This document shows positions 21,506 through 34,600 of a stretch of DNA of 64,000 bases, piece after piece. Each line of letters begins with the position of its first letter. The first letter of the stretch is position 1. The translations under genes and the position numbers were made by a program. Source of the stretch: Trochalopteron elliotii. Taxonomy: Eukaryota; Chordata; Aves; Passeriformes; Leiothrichidae. Location of the stretch: NCBI GenBank assembly GCA_024734555.1, contig JANPWX010000031.1:817102-881101 (forward strand). Reading direction: 5' to 3'. The notes beneath the pieces are model-generated. The model was not told the DNA's origin and ran no database searches. It was given only the letters and a program-made list of their open reading frames with translations.

Positions 21506-24080
21506 ATGTAATGCTTCATAAAATACATTACTACAACACTTCCTACTGCCAAGCAAGAGTAGGAAGTACTGCTTATTATGTAAGCCTCTGGATCACTTGG
21601 TATGTTACTAATAATAATTTATTTTGTATTTTAAAGCTCAGAATTTCATCCAACCATTATTTTTTCTATTTTTAATGCACAAGAAATGTAATGATGTCAG
21701 CCTAAAATGCAGTACATAGCTTTCAAAGATAATTTAAGGTTCAAAAGTCTTGCCTCAGATAAGAGCTTTACAGTCCCAGCTAGAATAACTTCCTGTTTCA
21801 TTTTCACAGGTCACTTTTAAAGAAAAGGGAGGGCTGTTAATTCAAATGGCAATTTTACTAAAACCAAGGCAGAACAAAAGCTAAAATAATGTAAACTCAA
21901 GGCCAAGGCTAAATAGGCTCCTGTCAAACCTACCTACACTTACATTTGTTTCCAGTTCTCCACAGATTTGAAGGAGCAATCAGCACAAAAAATTTAGAGG
22001 CTGAGTGCACAGACATGATTGTTCTGCAAACAGTGATTGCTATTGTCATACTGAAAAATGTCTGCTAAATAATGAAATGGTCCATTTCAGAAAAATGTTT
22101 TTGTTTCGCTGGCTCATCTCAATTTACTGTAAACTGTAAATTCCTGTAATTTTCCACTTTTTTTATGGTGCAAATTTAACTTCTTCCTTTCCCAGGTAGT
22201 TTGTTATTCAATAATATATATGTTATATTTTTCTATTTGCAATTAAGCATAGTTCTTATTAGAGAGGTTTCTACTCCTAACATATGCATGTAATAGAATG
22301 CACTTATGCAACAAAACTACGCTGAAATAATGGAAAATCTTCAATTTCTGTAGTGTGTGAATTACAATTACAGTGAAGAAGACAGAGTAAGAGAATTTTT
22401 ATCCTGAGTATTCTCAAACCTGGGTAGTATTGAAGATGCTGGAGGAGGGCAGTTCCTTGGTGCTGGATCTACAGACCTCAAAGTTTTGATAATTTCTGAC
22501 CTTGGCCCTTTAAGCTGCAAGAGGAAACAAAAGTTATTTCTATACAAGATACGAAAGACAAAAGCAGAGATGGAAATTACTAACTCAGTGACTTAAGAGA
22601 AAATCATCAGTACAAAATGATACAAAAACCAAGGAAAAAAACATTTAGATGCAGCAATGCAGCAACACTTGGGGGAACAGAGAATACACCTTCAGCTCCT
22701 GTATGATTGCCTTGCCAGCAGTCTTATTCATATGCCTGCACCATTGAGCATGCAAATGCTGAACCTGGAAACATGTTATTAGTAACTGTTCCCCATGAGT
22801 ATTAATCAGTAAATAATTGCTGAATGCTCTTAAACTGTGCACTGTGGTAGCAGAATTTCTTCATGCACCATAGAAAGTACCCAGACAGCCCCTGCAGAAA
22901 GACTTACCTCTGCATTATAGATTTTCAAACATTCTCATCAGTTTAGCTGCCTATTTCTATTACAGATAATTTAACCTTGGAAATTCCTGACATTCCTATG
23001 TTGTTTTAAAAAAAGTTCAGAGTGTGTTCCTAATTTTAACTGATTTTTTTTTCTTTTAATTATCCTAAGGGTTGCAAATGCTCATTCAACTTAAGTGGTA
23101 GATCCGTTTTACAGATGAAGAAACTTCACTCAGAACAAGATTAAATGGGTTTAGCATTTCTGAGAATAAGTCCTTAAGAGACCTGGAAAAAGGTCATCTG
23201 CTGCACTAAGAATATCAAACAGGAAATCTTTCATCAGATCCAGTTATCTTCCGTCACAAGCGAGCCTTTCATAAACTATTATATTCTTTTAAAAAATTAC
23301 TTGGTTTCTGCCTCTACTATTTCTAATGGAAATCTTTCAAGAAAGCCATGCTTATGATGTCTAAAAACCCCTCTAATTTCCATCCTAAATTTATTCATCA
23401 TTTGCTCCTATGTCAAAATTAAATTCTCTTCTGTAAATTCAGTAGCTCTTTTTTTCTCTCTGTTTATTCTCCTGATGAAATGATAGAGAGCAATCAGTTT
23501 CTTCTCAGATTTTTTTTTCTAGCCTAAACAAGCCAAGCTCTGCTAGTTGTCTGGGAATTAAACTTTACCTTGTCAGTCAGTTTAATTACCTCTACTAACA
23601 CTCGTCCAAGTTACAGTCTCCTTTTAACATGCATTAGCAAAATTTTGCAGAGGTGTAAAACAGTGTGGAGCTTTACCCATGAGAAAATTAGTTTTGCAGT
23701 CTGAGTGTCAATATTTCTCTTTTAAACTCTTCAAAAGGATTTTGAACAAACAGTCCCAGGAATGTTCAGTCAGATGGTGATTCATTTCATGTACATACAT
23801 TACACCCCATTATTGTTTAACTTGTGTTTTGGGAAGTTGATAAGGACATGAATGCAGACTCCATATCCTCCAGGGTATTAAAAAAATGCACTGTATGTCA
23901 GCCAGCTCCAGCTTGGCACATGTGTGTTTTTTCTGGTTTCTGTGTCAAAATGATTTGTGACTTCAGTTGACTGTCCAGTTGTCAGTGTACACTCTGGTCC
24001 TGGGTAGGTTCTTGTCCAGTTTATTCATGGGAAAAAAATAGTAATTTCATCTATCCCAAAGAGATCCAGCATGGTCCAGA
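21506..24080. other. Unique sequence, no gene seen
   Basis: No coding exon recognised. The 21840-22160 part has a mixed, non-repetitive texture without obvious decay and is flagged as a candidate conserved non-coding element only. A consensus-like splice donor (GAG then GTAAGT) occurs on the minus strand at about 22906-22914 without a clear matching acceptor. Confidence 0.5.
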
Positions 24081-24278
24081 CTGGAAAAACATTTTCCCCA
24101 TAAGGACATTAAAACAGGTTGCCCAGGGTGGCTGCAAATCCTGGAGGTTTTGAAGACCAGACTGAACAAAGCCCTGAACAATTTGGTGTGATCTCAGAGC
24201 TGATCTTCCTTTGAGCATCAGGTAGGGCTAGAGACCTCCTGAAGTTCCCTCCAGCCTGAGTTATTCTATGATCCTAAG
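24081..24278 (+). mobile_element. CR1 LINE 3'-end fragment
   Basis: About 200 bp in plus orientation. The TTTTCCCCATAAGGACATTA, CAGGTTGCCCAGGGTGGCTG and GACTGAACAAAGCCCTGAAC stretches follow the CR1 3' untranslated order, ending in TTATTCTATGATCCTAAG. It belongs to a different CR1 subfamily from the 16380 copy, judging by its terminal ATTCTATGATCCTA form. Confidence 0.93.
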
Positions 24279-27200
24279 TATTTGGCTAGTCAAGCTATAT
24301 CAGATTTCTATTAGTACATTTCACAATATAATGAGTATGTATATGTTAGAATAATTACATTGAATCATTAAGTATGAAATTAAAAGATTAAGAGTTAACA
24401 TGGATGGATCTGTATCTTGATTTCTTTCTCAGGAATCATTTATTGATTGTATTTCAATTGTATTCCTCTTTACCTCTTTCTTCTGAGAATAATTAAAAAA
24501 TAATTTTATAATAATAAAAATAAAAAAATTACTTCTTTCCTAAATTAACAACGTCAATTCAGTCATACTGATTATGATGGAAGTGGCATGACTTCCATAG
24601 AAAGAATGGCTGAACTAGATAGTACTATGCAGTTTGGAAAAGAGAAGATACTAAAGATCTGTATAGCATAAAAGGCATGGGAAGAAGAAATTAGGATGAA
24701 ATTAGAATCATCTTTTGCAGTTCAAGCGCTGGAAAGTATCAATTGATAGTGGGGGACAATTCCAAGATGTAAAACAAAGGTGACCATCACACCAGCTGAA
24801 GGCTGAACTTTACAGTTCTATGCCAGAGCATGCTTGGGTAGCTAAGCATGGATTCAGGGGAACAGAGAATTATTTAATGGAATAAATGCAGGTGTTTATT
24901 GAATACACACGTTATATATCCAGCTGCCATGCTTGCCCAGTTCTCACATTTTTCTGCAGGCACACCTTTATTTTTGCCAGAGAAAATTGGGAGCTTCTCA
25001 GATAAAATCCTTTTTGATTGGTGGCCATGTGCTTTATTCAGAATCCCAATCCTTGGTCTACAACAAGCTTTTGCAAATAGATGTGGAATGCCACCCATAA
25101 AAATGTGAACGTTTCCTGTCTTTACTATGATAGCATATATTTAAACTAGGCAATCCTGAATGTAGAACTGTCAGCCAATGAGTTGAGCAGTGATTAGAAC
25201 ATTCAACCTGGAAAAGCTGAGTACAAACCCTTTTTTGTAGAGTAAGAGCAAAATTAAATAATTTTGCATCTGCATTACTGGTCTTAAGATGACCAGAAAT
25301 CTGGAACTACTTATGGATTTTCAGGTCTTAGAAATGTCTATATAATTCTCATTTCAGTCACTAGAGCATATAAACTATACTCAGGTATCTGAAAATAAAA
25401 CAATTCAACCACTGTAATTTGCAAGAAGTTTATTCCGAGCTTAGTTTATTCCTAATTCCTAGTTATTCCTAGTTTATCCTTCCATGTGAAGGATGAAATG
25501 GCATTTCTGTGTGTTCCACAGAGGAAACAGTTGTTGAGGTCTTCGAATAGTTAATATACTGTTTAAACAAATGGAGTGGTATAATGAGAATTAGTGAGTA
25601 AGAAGTAAGTCCACAGTTTTCCAACTTTGTTTCACAAAACATGGAAAAGTTTTACATTTAAAAACAAACTGTATACAATTTCAACTTTAAGCATTTTTTG
25701 GCTGTCCCAGTTATGTGTAGGTGTTGGGAGTTCTGTGTGTTGGCTTTTGTTGGAACAAAATATTTATAATTCCTAAATATATGAATCATAACATTTATAT
25801 GGCACTTCTGGAACAGATGCCACCAAAATCTTAATTAAATATAGAAGTCTACAATTAAAAGGCAAAGCCAAATGAATAAACTTTAAAGAATTATTTAAAA
25901 TCCTGCAACTGAGAACCTTAGAAATAAAAACATAGTGTGACATGAATATCGCACAAATAAGTTACATGAAAAATACAGTCTAATGATAGACAGACAAATG
26001 TATTGTAAGAGCAGTTATTATTATGTGACATCTTCCATTTTAAAGCACTCTACAGCAATTTACAAGTTCTCTCTGAATAGATAGGAACCATTTCAAATTC
26101 TATTAAAGTGCATGTCATAATATATGTTTTTTATTTGCCAACTCCTTTAGTGGCAATTATTTATGATGGTACTCTATAGCATACTAGTGAATGCAATTCA
26201 CCATATTTCTAAAAAATGAGACATCAAGGCACCATCTGCTATTGAATGCCTACTGTAGAGTAGGGAGATACATCCAATTATCCTCACAATTATAACTCAG
26301 GCAGTTTAGCATAAGGTAGAATATCAAGGTCTTCTAATTAATTTGTTTCAAAAAATATATCTGAGGAGCTAATGTGGGCTGATTTAGCCTAACAGCTTCA
26401 AATGAGCAGATTCTTAACCCCTAAAACCAACATGAATAAAGGGATTACAGAACAACTATCTAACAAGAGCTACACCCACATCTGTCCCAAATAACAATGA
26501 GATATTTTTTGAGCTTTCAATGTGGACCTGCATATTTGTATTAGATACCCACTGGGGATTAATGAACTCATTCAGGCTGAGTATGTTCTGCTTTCAAATC
26601 TTTTCAACAAAAGCTTAGATAACTTTCACAAGCTTTCTGCAAGTCTCCTTATTTCCAAGTATTTGCTATTTCTGTGCAAATTAACTTCCTTTTTCCAGTG
26701 CTGGTGAGGAAGCAATTAAGAAAAAAATCTATTTGAAGAGCTCTTGATAGAAAGTTTCCACATTAATAATGATTATCTCAATTCTCATTGATCAAGAGGC
26801 CTATTTTTCTGATGTTTCCAGGTCACTTAAGAAGATCAAGTCTAAAATAGCAGAGATTAATTATACACATGTGGGGTCCATATCTGTTCTATAAATTGAC
26901 AGTGAGGTTTTTTTACAAATGTAAAATTTGTAATTTGAAATCAGGGAAATTTTGACATATAAGGTACCAAGAAGAAACAAAAGTTTGAGTAGAAGTAAGT
27001 GTTAACAGTGTGCCTTTCATCTCCTTCTATTCCTAACCAGATGATTGTTGCAATATTTTTGACTCAGGAAAAAACTGTGGTGTTTTAAATTACAGCTGTC
27101 TTGTAGAAACACAACAGAGGACGACAAAGATGTGTATTTCCTTGTTGAAAAGGATACAGTATGTGTCAATTTTAAAAATGAAGGGGGTTTTTAGGACATT

Positions 27201-28565
27201 TTGCTGTGGTTTTATGTCACTATAAGTACTATCTGTGTTTCAAGTGACATTTATTACTCTTCAGAGATCTGAAAACATAGAACATTTTTGTGTCCTGACT
27301 AGCAGTTACACATGCTATATGTCATTCTCCCTGTTTTCTCGATAGTTGTTTTGGGACCAATTTGGATTTACTGAAAGATCACAGCAATACATAAAGGATT
27401 ACATATTGGTGCAATAGAAAGAGAGACAAGAGGAATCACGAGGCTACATGAGGTGGGACACAAATACTTGTGGCCCATAACTTCAGTCTTGTCCAAGACA
27501 GTATAAAATGTCCCTTGACACACGTGGGACTGCTCTGCATCTGTACTACTTCCTCTAAGTGAAGCCCACAGCCGTGCTGAAGCTTAACCCCATCCTCTGT
27601 GAAGCTTTAGCAGGAAAGAACTCCTATGAAGTTACTCCTGGACTAATTTCTCTAAATGAGCAACTTGATCTTTGTATTAGTTTTCACATGTTTCCTGACA
27701 TGTTTAGAATTCAGGCATGTAGGAAGTATTCCATTATCATCTTCTCTCATTCTATCCAAATAGGATTTACTGTTACCATAATCTAGTATCAGTAGAAATC
27801 AAAATGATATAGTCATACCTAAATAGCAATGGATATCCTATGTATGAAAATAAATTATCTTATCTTTAATCATACATTGTGTTAGTGCAAAACAATAAGA
27901 ACTAAAACAAGAGAGAATTAAAAATCTGTCTGATGCAATTTTGCCCTTCATAAGTTGTATCCTGAGTAGTATTTTTAATGATTCTGTAGGTTGTCCAATG
28001 ATAAAAATTGTTTATACTGCATAGTGTCACTGCATTAACAGAGACATGATGAAGAGATTAATTCTACAATAGTCGTGTTTATGAACTGAACAATGTATTT
28101 TAATGGCATAGATAATGGTACCTAAACATTTTAAACCAAATTTTATATGTTACCTAGTATATTGATAAGCATGATTTCATGTTTACAGACAGAATAAGGA
28201 ATCTGTGATTTGAGCACTAGTGCTCAAACTGCAGCTCAAAACACTATGTAAGCTTAGAGCTAAAACTTTGTACAAAAGAAACATCAATAAACAGTGCAGA
28301 CCTTACTCAGAATTCTGTGACTTTTGATCAAAGACATGGGCCTATGTACAGATCCAAATCAGTATTTGAGGTGATGGACCTTTGGCCCACACTTGAACAT
28401 GCATTGGTGTACAAAGGAGTTCTTTTTGGTGCAGATTTCTCCAGTAATTATAGCTGAGGGCTCACAGTGTGCACTTGAGTGCAACATGGATGAGTCTCAA
28501 AAAATTTCTCACTTGGTATAACCCAGTAAAAGTTGCATAGTAGAACATTATGTAGAATTACTAGG
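24279..28565. other. AT-rich unique sequence, no gene seen
   Basis: No gene or transposon recognised. It includes an A/T-only low-complexity stretch at about 24490-24530. Confidence 0.6.
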
Positions 28566-28621
28566 TAGAATTACAAGATCACTGAGGTTGAAAATACCTT
28601 GTGAAGCCATCCAGTTCAAGC
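28566..28621 (-). mobile_element. CR1 LINE 3'-end remnant
   Basis: TAGAATTACAAGATCACTGA followed by GGTTGAAAATACC and CCATCCAGTTCAAGC is a diverged reverse complement of a CR1 3' end. It is short and old. Confidence 0.65.
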
Positions 28622-31600
28622 TTTAGGAACCTTTCTTTCACAAATTTTATTTAGATGAAATTAGTGGCCATCTTGTTTCAAATTTACTAGTTGATTTAAC
28701 CACTATATTCAAAGGAACATACTGTACCAGAAATAAAATAAAATTAAACTCCTCAGCTCTGTGTATTATCCTGTGTGTCCAGTCAAAATATTGTAAGGCA
28801 ATTGTATTAGACTTTCAGCACAACATCTTTGCTTTTTACTTAAGGATGTTGAAATCAATACTTTTAGTTAACCCCTAGCACTGATGTAATGGCTCACAGA
28901 TGACAGAGTATAGGCATAAAATACTGAGCCAGTTTTATCAAAGAATTTATGAACTTTTACAAAACTCTCATCAGGTGTCAACAGAGAAAAAGTATTCAAG
29001 TGTCTTAAAGTACTGTGGACATCAGTACTCTTGCAGAGGTAGACCTAGAAACTCAAGAAAACTAAACTATTCCTTTTAAATAAGAGGAAAAGTGTATAGA
29101 GGATTATATCTCTCCTCTTTAGTCTAGCCACCACATCATTCTTTTAAAATATTTTGTTATAGTACATAAGGCAAAAAGAACATTTCCTATACAAATTCCA
29201 CTCTAAAGAACTGTCTAAGCATTTCGATTCATATGAAAATGTAATGTTGTCCCAAAGACTGAGGTCAGTTCAAGCATTCTCCCAGCATTTGTGCACTTCC
29301 AATAAATAAAAATAAGCTTTCTGTTAAATCTTTAATACTCGACAGAAAGTGCACACTCAGCTATTCAAGGAAAAAGTTTATTCTCTCACCTGTATTCTAT
29401 TTTCACTGCTGACCTTTTCACCTTCTTTCTCTGCTTCCCCCTTCCTCCTCCTTTCCTGACTTGCAGCAGAGTATCTGATTGCATTACTAGGTGTATGTAA
29501 ATATTTAATTGTTTTACATTACATGGAACTATCACCCACTTGTCCAAGCATTAACTGTGATCAGCCAATTGGTAGAAGATAGAAAGGCATAAGCAACTGC
29601 CACTCTGATATGGTGTCAAACACCTCTTGCAACTACATGACTACATTCTGTCCCAGGCAGTTCACTATTACAAACCCATTTCAATAGCTTAGTACTGTTA
29701 AATACTGAACCAGCTTTAAGCCCAAACCTCCATCAAAAATATATGTTGAATGTAAATATGTGGTCCACATCATGAACACAGGCAATATCCTTTAAACAGT
29801 GTCCTAATCTCATTAGTCACTGTGAAAAACTATGAACCAGTTGAAAGGGCACCTATAAAGCCCTATTAGTGGTATTTGAGGAGGGCAAGGGGAGCAGATC
29901 GTATTTGATCATTGCCCTGAGTTCTCAGATGCACTGCTGCTGCCAAGCCACATGTCATCTAAACCAGGCCCAGATAGCAGAGTCTGGGTTTAACCATCTC
30001 AGGTTCAGGAGTAATTGTAGGGATTATGACAGCAAGACCTTATTTAAATTAAAATTTAAAATGTAAATTAAAATTTGAATTAAAGTAAATGCAGAAATCA
30101 CTTTAAATTATGTCATTGCATCACTTACAGTATAGAATCAAGGATTGTCTGGACTTCTGGGGTTGTTTCGCAGAAGAAATAGAAAAAGAACCAAACTGGG
30201 TATTTTTCTCCAGAGAAATTATGTAGGAATTATAGAAAAGCCCTTACCTATACAGTAGACACATTAGGACATATTACATTAACCTTTTATACATATATAT
30301 GAAGAAACACTGGAATTTGAACTGTTACCGCTTTTCTGCGTTTCTATTGCAGAGGCTCCTAAAATCAAGAGAAAATATGATGGCACAAAATAACATTTAG
30401 AGTTTGCCAGTTTAATAGCTCCTTTTATTATGCAGTGCATCTAAAAGAGGTTGAAATTTGCCATGAGAAATAATAGCAGCCTAGTTACAGGAATAAAATA
30501 AAATTAGTTCAGTGAACAATATCTCTCTCTCCTAAGAATATTCATGTACGAAAATAATTTATCTGTACCATCCTGTTCTGAGCAGGTGGAGATCAGACAA
30601 AGGAGCAAACGTATTATCATGTAATCATAAAGTACTTCACTTACCACAGATTGTGATAAGCAAATTGCTGGTAATTACACATGCTCTGATCCCACCTGTT
30701 GCAGAGAAAGGAGCTTTCTAGACTGCATACACAGCTTGCTAAAACAGCCTTTTTACTGCAAAAGGTATGGCTGACCTGCTGGCAGTACCTTGCTGCCACC
30801 AGCATTATACCTTTCCCATCTGGCATTCTCGTTTTGGGTGAACAATGAGTAGGCAACATTTCTTATACCCTCCTGGTGCAAAGCCATTATTTATGTCTAT
30901 ATTTATGTATATATAAAGATGGGAGAAGTTTTCACTCCTGGAGCATGGCCATGAAACAGATTTTTTGAGGTACTCTTATATGAATATATGGCTTTATAAT
31001 GCCAGTCTAGGTGCTTTTTTTTCTGAACATATAGCTCAATTAAAATACAGAAGCTATACACTGAAACATGAAAGTAAAATTTCAATGAGATGTAGCTCCA
31101 ATTGAATTATTTCCCCCAAAGATTCTGGCTTTAAAAGAACTCTCCATTTTCAGTAAGCAATGGGAAAACTCTTCAAAAGTACCCAGACATTATAAGAGAA
31201 TTGGTAGCCATCTTAAGCTACAGTTACTCTACAACAGGTGAGAGTTGGATCAAAATGAGAATAAGAAGGCTATACCTCTGAAAATGTCCTTAGCTTTGCC
31301 AGGAACCACTTAGTGAAGGTCAAATATAGATTTTCTTAGATATATTTCAATAAGAAAAAGAAAGAATGGAAATAAATATAGTATTTTTAGTTATCCTCTT
31401 TCAATCTCACAATTAATCTTTCACATTTTTCTTCTTTAGCTTAGTTCGTCCCAGAAAAGCTATCAAAGTAGGGTATAGGAAAAGTTATTAAAGCAATTTA
31501 CAAGAATTAAATTGATAATATTTTTGTGCTTTTTCTCTGTAGATTGCGGACTAAAAATCTTAGTGGCAAACAGAAATATCACCTGTGACAATGGAATTTT

Positions 31601-34600
31601 ATATTCTGTCACTTCCATTCCTAACAGAAATATCTCTGTCCACAGGTACCTAAAGAAGGAAAACAATGAAATTAAAAAGCTTTATAACACTGGACAGTAA
31701 TTCTTATTCTCTTTTCTACAGAAACAAACAAGCTTTTTTTCATGTTTTACAAAATTTGGAAGTAGGCAGTGAGCTGGCAGGGGCTCTTGGTGAAGACAAA
31801 CGTTTTTTTCTCTTTGAGGGCATTGACAGTACTCAGAAACCATTCAAGGGAAAATAAAAAATACAGATTCCCTGAAGTTCACTAAGGCTGAGGTCTTAGA
31901 CCTCTTGTGCTCCACTTTCAGGGAAAGGAGAACTCTCATCTATAAGAAAGGTTGTAACTTCAATCATCCAGGAACGTGCTTGTTAGTCAGATTAATGATG
32001 CATTTGAAGGAAAAGCTTTGTTAATGTTTGCCTTGCTTCAAAGGGATGAAAGGCAAAGTGATACAGCTATTTATTTTACAAAGCAAAATTGGGAATAAAC
32101 AATGTGTGAATTTAACTAATTAAATTAATTAATTTAATTAAATTGAATTAAATTAAAGTCTAATTCCATTGAGAATTTCCCTGGTTCTTCCAAAGGAAAT
32201 ATAGATGACCAGCACATTTATTATCCTGTTGTATGACAAGTCTTCTGTTCTAAATTTGCATGTTGCACACATCATACAACTTTCCCAAAATTTATGATAT
32301 TTGCAAATTCTAATAAAAGTATGTTCCAGAAATTTCTGGGTTTTTGTTGTTGTTGTCGTTGTTTTTCTTATAGCTTTTATTGTTGTCTGTTACTTATGAG
32401 GGATAGAATTTACTTGAGTTACCACTGTAGTACTCACAAAAACATTGAACAAACAAATAGAAGGGAAAATTAATCTGGAGTGGCTGGAAATGTTTCAAGC
32501 TTGTTATTCTACTTATGCCTCTAGAATGACAATAAGTAGTAATTAAAAATGGCCCCCTAGACAGTAACTAGGAATGAGAATTAGAGTGAGCAAAGGATTG
32601 AGGTGGCACAATGAAAAGAATGTATTTAATAGTTATGAATTATGGAGACCAATTATGGTCTCCATCCCAAAAGTGTTACATGTTCCTTTAGAAGACTACA
32701 TTATAATAATGTGATCTAACATTATATTACAATGCACGCCTAAAAGGGAGCTTCTGAAATTGCCAGTACATTTTCTCTCAGTCATTCTTCTGTTCAGCCT
32801 CAATGAAGGTCCTGCTTCCCTCAGTCAGGTGGTTTTGCTTGGACCAAGCTGTATCTATTACCTGACATGCTTTAGATATCATCTCTTCACAGAATATGGA
32901 TGTCCCCATTGCAAGTCAGACAGTGTGAAGGGACTTTTGTTTTTTATTCCTTTCTTTTTTAAAAAATAAAAATAAGAGGAGTCACATTATCACATTTAAA
33001 ATGTATTTCCAATAACATTTCAGAAGTCTCTTTTCGGATGAGATGAACCATGCCCCAGATGTGCCTATTATTTCTTCTCTAAGGGATAGAAAAAACACAA
33101 ATGGAGACACTAAAAATACAGCTAGATTAGATAAACCTCTCTTGAAAAATGTTACAGACTATTCAAGCATGACAGCACATGTAACATAGATATTTCATGG
33201 AAGGGACACAAAAAAACATGGATTAAAAGTGAATTATGTTTTTATCATGTAGATATAATGCACATTTTTTTTTTCTATTATTTTTTTAATCTATTTAGAT
33301 TTTTTTTCCTTGATATGTGTATTTTCTACTCCAATGCTAATGCACTGTCACAATGGTGTTCATCCTGAGGCTAGGCTCTAAATAACAGATCATGTGTTTT
33401 TCTGCAAAAAACTGATAGAAGAAAGGAACAATAACCTGGGTTTCTATATATAATTCAAATTCTATAATGAAAAGATAACCATTCCAAAGTAAGCTCAGAA
33501 AGTGACCTACTGCTGTATATTTTAAGTTCTGAGGAAACTGTAGTTGCCATAATACTCTATTGTGTAATCCTTGATGTGAACATTGCTGAATTTTCAGTTA
33601 AAATTGACAGAGATTACTGTGGTCAGATAGACCCCACTGAGTACTGAGATAACAAAACTATATACAGTCTTCAAATGGAAATATCAATAGAATATATTAG
33701 GGTTAAGAACCTGAGAAAAGGGTGGAAATAGTATTTTTCTATTACAAATAAAGGAATGAAAAATGCATTAAATACACTGCATATCTGATGTCTTATTGAA
33801 AGTGACATTCCCAGCATAGCTTTTTTGGACAAAAGAGAACAATCAAGCACATTTTGCAAGATAAGGAACTGACTGGGATAATTTTATGCTTTCACTACAG
33901 GCCTACTTCAGTGCACATCACAACAGTTCTTTACTGATTGAGACCATGTGACATCAACTTTCCATGGACCACAAAAACATTTGACTTCTTTCTGACACGC
34001 TAATAGCTGAAGTTCAGCTGAGGAAAAATGGACCTGACTACAGCATATCAGTATGTAATAACTCGAATTTTTAGCTGAGATCCAGGTTTTTCGTACTGCA
34101 ATGGAAAGGTACAAACTTGCATAGAAACATCACATCTTTTAGAAGTACTAGTCTTTGAGAAAATGTTTCTCATAGGCTTCTAGTGGCATGCATTATGGAA
34201 TACTTGGATTTACCAACATGTGCAGTCAGGTAGTGCTGTGTAGAGAGAAACTCTGTGGCCACACTTTGAGAAATAGACATGTGTGGAGCCATAAGTACTG
34301 GGAGGTGTGCTTCTGCAGTGTGCAACATTAACAAACTCTTACTTCTGAAAATATTTTCTTTCCTTTCTAGTGGTTACATTATTTTTAAGGACAAATCAGA
34401 CGGGATGCATAATTTCTGCCATCTGCCCTTTGGTTTTTAAGTGTTCTTATAGTGCTTAAAACAATAAGGATGGTTGACTGGCTTAGATTAATCTATGAGC
34501 AGCATCTCAGTAACTTTAATGTCAACATTCATGTTGTGAGCTTCACAAAAAACAAGCATTAACCACATTTTCAGCCTGGAAAATCTGTTTGATACTAGAT

